A stretch of 8,596 bases of DNA from an uncultured Collinsella sp. (GTDB lineage Bacteria > Actinomycetota > Coriobacteriia > Coriobacteriales > Coriobacteriaceae), in NCBI GenBank assembly GCA_900551605.1, contig URWS01000043.1, positions 1 through 8,596 on the forward strand, written 5' to 3'. This document shows positions 1 to 7,089 of this stretch, in pieces. The stretch's first letter is position 1. Each line of letters opens with the position of its first letter. The translations under genes and the position numbers were made by a program. The notes under the pieces are model-generated. The model ran no database searches. It was given only the letters and a program-made list of their open reading frames with translations, and was not told where the DNA came from.

Positions 1-47
1 CTACACTTATGCGATCGTCGGCAGCGTCAGATGTGTATAAGAGACAG
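1..47 (+). other. Nextera (Tn5) library adapter, P5/Read 1 side, with i5 index; not genomic
   Basis: Bases 15-47 match the 33-nt Nextera Read 1 transposase adapter, ending in the Tn5 mosaic end (AGATGTGTATAAGAGACAG, 29-47). Bases 1-6 (CTACAC) are the end of the P5 flow-cell sequence. Bases 7-14 (TTATGCGA) sit where the 8-nt i5 index belongs and match an index I recall from the Nextera XT set. The open frame running into the first gene from base 9 is an artefact: its first 13 residues, ending DVYKRQ, are translated adapter. Genomic sequence starts at base 48. Confidence 0.98.
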
Positions 48-1901
48 GTCTACCCCCTGTGCATCCTGCTCGAGTGGGCCATCATCACCGTGCTCATGAC
101 CGGCCTGTTCTTCCTGTTCCAGCGCCACGGCGCAGCTCCCGCGGTCCTGGCCTTTGCCCTATTTGTCCTGGGCATTGCCGAGTTCTTCGTCATCACGTTT
201 AAATCCATGCCCATCCAGCCGGGCGACCTTTCGGCCATCTCCACCGCCGCCGCGGTCGCCGGCACCGGCTACACCTTCTCCATCTCGCTGTTCTGCGTGC
301 TGTCCATGGGCTTTACCGCCATCGCCATGCTGCTATGCGAGTACGCCGGCCTGGTGGCACCGCACCGTCAGAAGGGCGCCGCCAACGCCAAGCGCATGCT
401 GCTCACCAACCTGCTCGTCGCCGTGCTGTGCCTGGGCGGCGTGACCGCGCACGTCACGCTTATCGACTACTACAACACCCTCGGCATCACCGTCTACACC
501 TGGCGCCCGCTCGAGAGCTACTGGCGCGAGGGCTACCTGCCCGCTTTCATTAGCGCAGCGCAGTCCATCAAGCCGCCCAAACCCGCCGACTACTCCGTCG
601 ACGATGCCAAGGCCACGTTCAAAAAGTACGCCAAGGCCTACGACAAGTCCGACGCGGCCAAGAGCGACGAGCGCGCCGCCGCAAAGGAGCAGTTCGACAG
701 CGAGAAGCCCACGGTCATCGCCATCATGAACGAGACCTTCTCGGACCTATCCATCTACCAGAACATGCGCGCCGGCTACGAGGGCCCGCAGTACTTTAAG
801 AACCTGTCCAACTGCCTCAGCCGCGGCAAGCTCTACGTGAGCGCCTACGGCGGCGGCACCGCCAATACCGAGTTTGAGTTTATGACCGGCAACTCCATGG
901 CCAACCTGGGCTCGGGCGTGTATCCGTACACCATCTACAACATGGAGACGACCGGGAACCTGGCAGAGCAGTTCAAGTCGCTCGGATATTCCACCACGGC
1001 CATGCACCCCAACCACGCAACCAACTGGAACCGCGAGAACGTGTACAAGGACTTTGGCTTTGACCAGTTCCTGTCTATCAACGACTTCCAGGGAGCCGAC
1101 ACCCTGCGCGGTATGGTGACCGACCAGGCGACCTACGACAAGATTCTTGAGCTGCTCGACCAGAACGCCGATCCGCAGTTTATCTTCGACGTGACCATGC
1201 AGAACCACTCGGGCTACGACACGGGCCTGCTGCCGGCCGACAAGCAGATGCACCTGAACATCGACACGACCGACCTGGACACCAAGACCGTCGAGGACGG
1301 CACGCTCTCCGATGTTGACGAGTACGTCTCGTGCATCGAGCAGTCCGATCAGGCGCTGCGCTACTTCCTCAACGCCTTGAGCAAGCTCGACCGCAAGGTA
1401 GTCGTGGTGTTCTGGGGCGACCACCAGCCGTTCTTCCCGTCCAAGTTCAACGATAAGTGGTTTACCGGCGAGGACGACGCCACGCATCAGGAGCGTCTGT
1501 GGCAGACCGACTACATCATCTGGGCCAACTACGACGTTGCCGGCTGCGACCAGACGAGCGAGGTCGACGACCTGTCCACCAACTACCTGTCCACGCAGCT
1601 TATGCAGCTGATCGGCGCCCCGCTTTCCGACTACCAGAAAGCGCACATGACGCTTCGCGAGTCGCTGCCCGCCATCAACTCGGTCGGCTACGAGGACGCC
1701 AGCCTGCGCTGGGCGCTCTCCTCCAACGTCACCGGTGACGACGCCGCCGCGGCAGCCGCCACCAAGGCGCGCGAGGATTACGCCAAGATGCAATACTACG
1801 AGATGTTCCGCGACGGCAAGAACGTGTACACCGAGCACTTCCAGACCGAGGCCAACGAGACCGACCCCAACCTGGCGCCGGGCACGACCAAGATCAAGTA
1901 G
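48..1901 (+). CDS. LTA synthase family protein (phosphoglycerol transferase, alkaline-phosphatase/sulfatase superfamily), 5' partial
   Basis: This membrane enzyme probably transfers glycerol-phosphate or a related group from a phospholipid to a cell-envelope polymer on the outer face of the membrane. The 617 visible residues begin mid-protein because the adapter cuts the 5' end, so the true start is missing. Numbering from base 48, four hydrophobic segments (about 4-24, 31-51, 75-95, 118-139) precede an extracytoplasmic catalytic domain. Residues aligning with those of S. aureus LtaS are E229 (in NETFSD), the nucleophile T271 (in GGGTANTEF), H320, W327 and R329 (in MHPNHATNWNRE), H387 (in QNHSGY), and D458-H459 (in WGDHQ). 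The spacing E229-T271-D458 is close to that of LtaS E255-T300-D475. All metal and nucleophile positions are present, so the enzyme should be active if full length. Arg codons are mostly CGC and Ile ATA is absent, as in a resident gene. It ends at TAG 1899-1901 before a terminator. Family is firm; the exact polymer is unknown. Confidence 0.92.
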   Translation, partial: VYPLCILLEWAIITVLMTGLFFLFQRHGAAPAVLAFALFVLGIAEFFVITFKSMPIQPGDLSAISTAAAVAGTGYTFSISLFCVLSMGFTAIAMLLCEYAGLVAPHRQKGAANAKRMLLTNLLVAVLCLGGVTAHVTLIDYYNTLGITVYTWRPLESYWREGYLPAFISAAQSIKPPKPADYSVDDAKATFKKYAKAYDKSDAAKSDERAAAKEQFDSEKPTVIAIMNETFSDLSIYQNMRAGYEGPQYFKNLSNCLSRGKLYVSAYGGGTANTEFEFMTGNSMANLGSGVYPYTIYNMETTGNLAEQFKSLGYSTTAMHPNHATNWNRENVYKDFGFDQFLSINDFQGADTLRGMVTDQATYDKILELLDQNADPQFIFDVTMQNHSGYDTGLLPADKQMHLNIDTTDLDTKTVEDGTLSDVDEYVSCIEQSDQALRYFLNALSKLDRKVVVVFWGDHQPFFPSKFNDKWFTGEDDATHQERLWQTDYIIWANYDVAGCDQTSEVDDLSTNYLSTQLMQLIGAPLSDYQKAHMTLRESLPAINSVGYEDASLRWALSSNVTGDDAAAAAATKAREDYAKMQYYEMFRDGKNVYTEHFQTEANETDPNLAPGTTKIK

Positions 1902-1928
1902 CTGCTAGCTGCTGAGCCACAACTGAAA

Positions 1929-2020
1929 CGTCTGTCCAGGCGGAGGCATATAAGGTTCCCTGCTCGGACAGTCCTGCGCAAGACGAAGGCCACATTAAGT
2001 GGCCTTCTTTGTTTGCGGAA
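1929..2020 (+). repeat. Terminator-bearing repeat, left copy (inverted relative to 7090-7180)
   Basis: A stretch of about 92 bp recurs in reverse complement at 7090-7180. Over 1955-2020 versus 7154-7090 only three substitutions or so and one single-base indel separate the copies, and 1968-2011 is a 44-bp perfect match to the reverse complement of 7099-7142. Farther upstream (1929-1954) similarity falls to a little over half but still aligns without gaps. The repeat contains the terminator hairpin at 1985-2007 and a conserved leader before it (TCCTGCGCAAGAC). Its right end runs into the first array unit, sharing GCGGAA. It could be a dispersed repeat family that supplies terminators, or a recombination site. 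Confidence 0.85.
1985..2013 (+). terminator. Rho-independent terminator after the LTA synthase gene
   Basis: A perfect 9-bp stem, GAAGGCCAC (1985-1993) with GTGGCCTTC (1999-2007), closes the 5-nt loop ATTAA and is followed by TTTGTTT. It lies about 85 nt after the LTA synthase stop and points the right way to end that transcript. CGCAA upstream (1978-1982) can also pair with TTGCG downstream (2013-2017), extending the stem across an internal loop. Confidence 0.88.
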
Positions 2021-2369
2021 AGTGTGTCCCGGAATTCTTGTCTGGAATGGGATGCAGTTTCCGCTTGGGACCCGATTGGGAAAGTGTGTCCCACTATTCA
2101 GCTGGATTCCGGGATGTATTTTCCGGTTGAGGCTCGTTGGGAAAGTGCGTCCCACTTTGGGGGCTGATTCTGGGACGTGGTTTCCGGTTGGCTCTCATTG
2201 GGAAAGTTCATCCCATTTCTCGGCCTAATTATGGGACGCAGTTTCCCGTTGAGGACCCTTTGGGAAAGTGCGTCCCGGTCTGGGCGCTCAAACTGGGATG
2301 GATTTTCCGGATGAGGGCTTGACGGAAAATGTGTCCCGTTCCGGGCGCTAATTGTGGGATGCAGTTTCC
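2017..2369. repeat. Left tandem array of six 61-62 bp hairpin units
   Basis: Units begin at 2017, 2079, 2140, 2201, 2263 and 2324. Each has a left arm close to GGAAAGTGCGTCCC, a variable middle of about 18 nt often starting ACTTTGGGCGC, and a right arm close to GGGACGCAGTTTCC, followed by a spacer of about 15 nt often resembling GTTGAGG. Arms within a unit are imperfect inverted repeats with 10-11 of 14 positions pairing, and many remaining differences are G-U compatible. Most arms also carry an internal dyad, GGGA-N7-TCCC. Because the unit is not a multiple of three, reading frames drift between units, so the short open frames here (GKCVP/GTQFP-like peptides) are unlikely to be genes. Same family and orientation as the array at 6668-7016. 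Confidence 0.93.
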
Positions 2370-2393
2370 TCTTGCGGAGTCTCCACTCAACAG

Positions 2394-2431
2394 AAAACCC
2401 GGGTGGCCTGTTTTTGGCTACCCGGGTTTTT
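2394..2431. terminator. Strong hairpin terminator downstream of the surface protein gene, possibly bidirectional
   Basis: AAAACCCGGGT (2394-2404) pairs perfectly with ACCCGGGTTTT (2420-2430). The stem continues inward with a G-T pair and CC/GG pairs around the loop TGTTTTT (2409-2415). It begins 27 nt beyond the stop codon of the minus-strand surface protein gene. The A-rich and T-rich stem bases give a U-tract on either strand, TTTTT on the plus strand and TTTTCTG on the minus strand. It can therefore end the surface-protein transcript and block read-through from the left. Confidence 0.9.
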
Positions 2432-2457
2432 GGGTTGTCGATATGTTCGACTGGCTA

Positions 2458-5400
2458 CTAGTGGGTCTTGCGGCGCTTGATCAGCATGATGAGGGCTATC
2501 ACTACGAGCGTTGCTCCCGCTGCTGCTGCGGTGGCGACTAGGGCGAATGTTTGGTCGCCGGTGTTTGCGAGGTTCTTCGCTGTGGTCGTAGTCTCGACCT
2601 TGGTGTCGGTCTTAGCTCCGTTGTCGGACTTGGGCTTGTCCGGGTTCGTCGGGGTCTCAGGAGTCTCGGGGTCCTTTGAGCCTTCGGAATCGGTTGGGCC
2701 GGCGGTGTTTACCAGCGTATGGTCCAGGAACTTCTTGGCGCCCGCACTTGCCTGTGAGAACAGGCGGCGCGTGCGGATCGGGGTGGCGTTCACCGTTGTG
2801 GGTGCCGTCTCCTCGGCCTCGATATTCACGAGCGTCGTGCCGGTGTCGAGGCCCACGTCGTTGTATCCCACGTGGCAGTAATACTGCGCACCGTCATCGT
2901 CTGCGGTCAGGTCAATCTCGAGCTTTGAGGCCGTTCCAGCCGCGAGGTTGCCATCGGCACCCACGAGCTTAAACTCTGTCTCGCCGCGGGCCTTGCGGTA
3001 CCACATATAGGTCGGTGCCAGCCCTGTTTCGCTATCGTCGGCACCGAGTTGCTTCACATGGCCAATCGCCGAGAGCGTCAGGTGGCTTCCCGCCGCGCGC
3101 TCAACCGAAGAGTCGTATCCAAGATCCGACCCCTCCGCAGCATCCGCCGCAGGTCCGCTCACGGTCATCGTCATGCCATCGGGCATGGTCTTGACCGTGA
3201 TGATTGCCGAGCGAATACCTGTTTCGGTCGTGGATCCATTCTTAACGGCGGCGATGGCGAATCGATACTCCGTATTGGGCTGCAGCCCATCCCACTTGAG
3301 CGAGGTCTGCGTGTTGTCGGCAATCTTCCAGCTATTGACGACCGCATCCGCCGCATTGCTCTGCAGCATGCCCACGCCGTAGCTAAAGCCACTCTTGTTT
3401 GCGAGTACATCGTCCCAGCTAAACGTAACGCTGGTCGAATCGACGGCGTTTGCCGTAAAGCCCGTCACGGCCGGCGCGTCGGGCATCTCGACGTCCTTAA
3501 CGTCATAGCCCACGATCCAGAACTGGTCGGTGTCCTTGGTGCCGAGCTTGTCGCCCGAGTCTGCCTCGAACTTGTCGACATCCACCGCGTTGACGCCCAG
3601 ACGCCACACAAAACCGTACTTGCCCTGCGCGGCCTCGGGCAGGTTGTCGACGGTGCCGCCGTATTCGGTCGATTCACTCGAGGAGTTACCCGTAGTAAAG
3701 CCGGCGTTGGCACCAAAGCACAGACCGCCAAACAACTCGTGCTTTGCGAGCTTCGCGCCCATGACAACGCTGCCGTTCAGCGTCAAGCCGAGCTCGAGCT
3801 CCTGCTCCTTGCCCTCCTCGACTTCGATGGTCTGCTCAATGCTCGCCCCCGACTGCGCGGCGGCGCCGTTAAACCCATCGTGCGTGTAGGCGCGCGTTAC
3901 GCCAGGCTTGCCCAGGCCAAAGGAATCCCCAACGGGAGTCTCGCCGTTGAGCGTCGTTTGATAGGTTCCGGGTTCTCCCGACCGGTTGGTCAAAAAGTAG
4001 CTGAGCGGCGTCATATTGTGCTGTTTGGCAATGCGGTCATAGGCCTCGACATTAACGACCGAGGTCTGCGCGCCGAGCGACACGGGCGCCGCCATCACGC
4101 CCTTGCCACCAGTTTCCTCATTTTCGATCTCATACTCGTAATAGACCATCGGAATCGTGTAGAGCACGGCCTTGTCACCCTCGCCGGCATGCGACTCATA
4201 GCTTACGCTTGCGCTGACCGTGCGCTCGCTCCGGTAGTCATAGCATCCCTCGGCGGCAAAATCGACTGAAGCATTCATCGCGACCAGGGGCGGACCGGTC
4301 TGCACCTCGACGGCAACGCCCAACTCGGCGCCAATGGTATAGCCCTGGGATGTCCCCGTGCCCTTTTCCTCTCCGTATGACGTGCCGCCCAACACCAGAT
4401 AGCCGTATGCCTGCTCCAGATCCTCAACATAGGGCGCATCCTGCAGCACGGCAAGCACGCGCGGGTTGGTATAGACCTTGTAGCGGTCCTTGTACGTGAT
4501 CTTGACGCTGTCGTTGTCGACATCGGGCAGCGAGAGCGAGATAAATGTGCCGTAGGTAGTGCCGCGACGGTTGCTCTCGCTAATCACCTGCTCCTCGCCG
4601 CGGCGCACCTTTCCGTTCTCGTCGAGCGAAAAATGCGAGGCGGTCATCCAATAGTAGTCATCGTTCTTGCGCAGGTCCTCGTCGCGGTGCTTGCCCACCA
4701 CGGCGATAAAGCTCTCGTTATAGCGGTCCGAACCCGAGACGCTGCCCGCCTTGACGTCGCTGATCCACACCTGCTCTATACCCTTGTGGTCATGCTTGTT
4801 GCTGCTGTTGTGTTGCTGACCGCTCATGCTCATGGTTCCGACCATGGACCCCAAGCCCTGAGCCCCGCTCTGTGCCGTGCTGCAGGCAAAGTCGCGGAAC
4901 ACATCGCCGCCCACGAGCACCTCGTCGACCGCCAGCTGCTCGGACAGGCCGTCAAGATTGGCAGTGGCAAGGGCAATAGGCGCCAAGGTGCACGGATAGC
5001 GCTTATCCTGAGCGCTATCCTTCCATGCGCTGTTGGGCACATGCATCAGCCCATAGGAGGCGAGGAGCCCGTCTCTGTATTCCTTGCAATCGGAAAGCTT
5101 GAACTCGCCAGACTCCGAGTCAAAATACGCGTAGCGGTACAGCGCGCCGCACAGCCCCTTGCTGCCGTCAGAAGCGCCGTAATCAAAAGCGCTGCGTTGC
5201 CAGTCATAGCCCGCAAGAATAAGGCCCGTGACGGTTTCACCCGTCTTCTTTCCTTCTTCATCGTAGGCGGCAAACGTGCCGAACGTCGCATTCGCAGCGA
5301 CCATGGTCTTGCCGTTCGCGGAGAGGGAGATTGCGCCCGCGTCGCCCAGAGCATCGACATGGACGAGCGCACCCTTGGATGCATCCCACGAAAACAGCTC

Positions 5401-6546
5401 GCAATGCGTCGACTTATCAATATTCTTCTTGCCGTAGGGTGCCGAGACCACGATGGCGAGGTCATCGCAAAAATCGCGATCGAGGTCGCCGGCCGCTAGC
5501 GAAACGACAGGAGCTGACTGAAGCTGCGTCCAGGAGTCGTTCCCGCCCTTGTTGTGCGTGGTGTAGTCCGCGGCGTTACCGGCATCGATCTTGACGACGC
5601 TTTGCTTCCAGTTGCCGCCCTCCAAGTCATACATGTCGACTACAGCCTTGCGCACGCCGTTCTCGTCGACATAGCAGCCCGCGTAGACAAAAAGCTCGTC
5701 GACGCCGTCGCAATCGACATCGCCCGCCTCGACATCAAAGACGGCGTCGTGCTCTTGCAGGTAACCGGCATCCAGGTACTTAAAACGGCCTTCGTACATC
5801 ATATTAGTGTTGACCGTCACCGGCAGGTGTGTGTCGAGAGTGCGCGTACGCCCGTTGCTAAACGAGTAGAGGACCAGCTCAACCTTTCCGGCGTATGACT
5901 TGCCGTCAATCGTCGTGGAGGAACTGTCGCCGTAGGCACGGAGCTCGGCAACGCGGCTCTTTTTGCCCGTGCTGGCGTCGCTGCAGAACTCAACACTCGT
6001 GGCGTGAATGCCCGAGAAACCGTTGTTGTCGTTGGCGAGTACTGTTGAGGACTCATTGTTGCTTAGGTACGACCAGGTGCCGCCACCGTAGTCGCTATGC
6101 TTGTAGAGATCGCTGTTCGTATCGAAGTTGTTGACGTTTTGCCAGAACTTTGCGGCGCCCCACACACTTCCATAGCCATCGGTGAGTTTGCTGCTGCCGC
6201 CAATGTCACCGCGCTCGACGTTCTCGAGCTTGTCGCGCAGAGTGTAGCGATTGCCATGGCTACCGTTAACTGCCATATAGACCTCGCTGCGCGTGGCAAA
6301 CGTCGTGGGAGTGGTGGTGGAGTAGGGGCCAACGGTATCGGCCGGAATGTCCTCGCTCGTGCCCAGGCCCAGGTCGCTATAGTCCTGCTCGGTCATATCG
6401 GTGATCTCAGGCGTGTCGGCCGCCTGGGCGACGTTGGGAGCCGCCGTGAAACAGACGACACTCGTTGCAATCAACGCAGCAAGCGCCGCCGTCCCGGCAA
6501 GCGGGATTTTCGACAACCGGCAAATGTGGGGGTGTGGAACGTGCAT
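2458..6546 (-). CDS. Large secreted, sortase-anchored surface protein with FG-GAP-like, Fn3 and Ig-like domains and a LANTG sorting signal
   Basis: The protein has 1362 residues and is predicted to be exported and covalently attached to the cell wall. A signal peptide occupies residues 1-42 (charged start, hydrophobic core about 16-36, likely cut after AQA). Four stretches resemble FG-GAP/VCBS beta-propeller repeats, near 274-287 (GDVDCDGVDE, a DxDxDG calcium-loop pattern with D276, D278, D280), 350-367, 525-547 and 671-686. Residues about 737-1017 are beta-rich, with alternating Ser/Val runs, and have no family I recognise. An Fn3 domain (1022-1121, with LQPNTEYRFAI) and an Ig-like domain (1127-1244, with AQYYCHV) follow, then a Pro/Thr/Lys linker. 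The end holds LANTG at 1326-1330 (bases 2557-2571), a membrane segment 1333-1356 and the tail KRRKTH. LAxTG is the class E sortase type of Actinomycetota. I chose ATG 6546 because GAGGT lies 5 nt upstream and the signal peptide follows directly; the in-frame ATG at 6645 has no ribosome site and falls in upstream repeats. The ligand is unknown; adhesion or glycan binding is a guess. No sortase gene is present in the window. Confidence 0.9.
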   Translation of the reverse strand: MHVPHPHICRLSKIPLAGTAALAALIATSVVCFTAAPNVAQAADTPEITDMTEQDYSDLGLGTSEDIPADTVGPYSTTTPTTFATRSEVYMAVNGSHGNRYTLRDKLENVERGDIGGSSKLTDGYGSVWGAAKFWQNVNNFDTNSDLYKHSDYGGGTWSYLSNNESSTVLANDNNGFSGIHATSVEFCSDASTGKKSRVAELRAYGDSSSTTIDGKSYAGKVELVLYSFSNGRTRTLDTHLPVTVNTNMMYEGRFKYLDAGYLQEHDAVFDVEAGDVDCDGVDELFVYAGCYVDENGVRKAVVDMYDLEGGNWKQSVVKIDAGNAADYTTHNKGGNDSWTQLQSAPVVSLAAGDLDRDFCDDLAIVVSAPYGKKNIDKSTHCELFSWDASKGALVHVDALGDAGAISLSANGKTMVAANATFGTFAAYDEEGKKTGETVTGLILAGYDWQRSAFDYGASDGSKGLCGALYRYAYFDSESGEFKLSDCKEYRDGLLASYGLMHVPNSAWKDSAQDKRYPCTLAPIALATANLDGLSEQLAVDEVLVGGDVFRDFACSTAQSGAQGLGSMVGTMSMSGQQHNSSNKHDHKGIEQVWISDVKAGSVSGSDRYNESFIAVVGKHRDEDLRKNDDYYWMTASHFSLDENGKVRRGEEQVISESNRRGTTYGTFISLSLPDVDNDSVKITYKDRYKVYTNPRVLAVLQDAPYVEDLEQAYGYLVLGGTSYGEEKGTGTSQGYTIGAELGVAVEVQTGPPLVAMNASVDFAAEGCYDYRSERTVSASVSYESHAGEGDKAVLYTIPMVYYEYEIENEETGGKGVMAAPVSLGAQTSVVNVEAYDRIAKQHNMTPLSYFLTNRSGEPGTYQTTLNGETPVGDSFGLGKPGVTRAYTHDGFNGAAAQSGASIEQTIEVEEGKEQELELGLTLNGSVVMGAKLAKHELFGGLCFGANAGFTTGNSSSESTEYGGTVDNLPEAAQGKYGFVWRLGVNAVDVDKFEADSGDKLGTKDTDQFWIVGYDVKDVEMPDAPAVTGFTANAVDSTSVTFSWDDVLANKSGFSYGVGMLQSNAADAVVNSWKIADNTQTSLKWDGLQPNTEYRFAIAAVKNGSTTETGIRSAIITVKTMPDGMTMTVSGPAADAAEGSDLGYDSSVERAAGSHLTLSAIGHVKQLGADDSETGLAPTYMWYRKARGETEFKLVGADGNLAAGTASKLEIDLTADDDGAQYYCHVGYNDVGLDTGTTLVNIEAEETAPTTVNATPIRTRRLFSQASAGAKKFLDHTLVNTAGPTDSEGSKDPETPETPTNPDKPKSDNGAKTDTKVETTTTAKNLANTGDQTFALVATAAAAGATLVVIALIMLIKRRKTH

Positions 6547-6660
6547 GGGGGACCTCGCTTTACTCGAATGGAGCGGCTCATTCCACGAATAGTACGTCCG
6601 ATGCCCAGTTCCACGTGTCTCATTTCCGCCAACGGCGTGTCTCATTTTTGAGAATCCGAG
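6547..6660 (-). promoter_or_regulatory. Upstream region of the surface protein gene: 12-bp direct repeats, small dyads, weak promoter, RBS
   Basis: On the minus strand GCGAGGT lies 5 nt before ATG 6546 and serves as ribosome site. A TACTAT -10-like hexamer lies at 6594-6589, but no clear -35 is found at the usual distance. Just upstream, CGTGTCTCATTT (plus-strand reading) occurs twice, at 6614-6625 and 6636-6647, 22 bp or about two helical turns apart. Between them is the dyad CGCC-AAC-GGCG (6627-6637), and TCTCA-TTTT-TGAGA follows at 6640-6653. This arrangement suits a dimeric regulator bound upstream of the promoter, but no regulator is identified. Confidence 0.45.
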
Positions 6661-6667
6661 ATGCCGC

Positions 6668-7016
6668 GGAGATCTTATCCCAGCTCAAAGGCCATTTCTG
6701 GGATGTATTTTCCGTCGAGTGCCTCATCGGGAAACTGCATCCCATTTCAAGCGTCGATTCTGGGACGCACTTTCCCCTTAGACCCTCAACCGGAAACCGC
6801 ATCCCACTTTGGGCGCAAATTTCGGGACGCAATTTCCCGTTGGCGCGCCTTTGGGAAAGCGTGTCCCACTTCGAACGCCCAGAGTGGGACGCACTTTCCG
6901 CAAAGCACCTCAACGGGAAACTGCGTCCCATTCCAAAGGCAAATTCCGGGACGCATTTTCCGAAAGCCTGCCCATCCGGAAAGCCCGTCCCACTTTGGAC
7001 GCATCCGGGCACGGAA
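6668..7016. repeat. Right tandem array of five hairpin units plus a partial sixth, exact 62-bp period
   Basis: Left arms begin at 6668, 6730, 6792, 6854, 6916 and 6978, an invariant 62-bp step. The arms follow the left array's pattern (GGAAAnTGCGTCCC and GGGACGCAnTTTCC), with a variable middle often starting ATTTC or ACTTTGG and a spacer often ending CTCAAC or CTCATC. The fifth unit pairs best (13 of 14). The first unit has a decayed left arm (GGAGATCTTATCCC), and the sixth lacks a proper right arm, with only GGGCACGGAACC at 7007-7018. The orientation, judged by the middle segment, is the same as in the left array. The short open frames seen here on both strands are repeat translations, not genes. 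Confidence 0.93.
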
Positions 7017-7089
7017 CCATCGACCTATCAGGCCTCCCATCAATAAAGAGGCGTCCTCCCAGACGGCGGGGCACGAAGTTCATCGCGAG

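Noticed and set aside
9..47. Start of the first open frame at ATG 9
   Set aside because: This part is translated adapter and i5 index; genomic sequence begins at 48 and the gene is simply truncated.
747..1838. 363-codon minus-strand frame opposite the LTA synthase gene
   Set aside because: It is an antisense shadow caused by GC-rich third codon positions; the plus-strand frame has conserved catalytic motifs.
2013..2541. Short plus-strand frames across the left array (GKCVP / GTQFP-like peptides)
   Set aside because: They are translations of the 61-62 bp repeats; the period is not a multiple of three and no ribosome sites fit.
3049..4269. 406-codon plus-strand frame opposite the surface protein gene
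   Set aside because: It is an Arg/His/Ala-rich shadow with no recognisable domain, while the minus-strand frame has a signal peptide, domains and a sorting signal. The same holds for 4633-5499.
6547..6645. Earlier in-frame start (ATG 6645) for the surface protein
   Set aside because: It has no ribosome site and lies in the direct repeats, and it would place 33 hydrophilic residues before the signal peptide.
2017..7016. CRISPR-like appearance of the two repeat arrays
   Set aside because: Arms alternate in orientation and are diverged, middles and spacers are about 15-18 nt and partly conserved, and there are no cas genes, so they are not CRISPR arrays.
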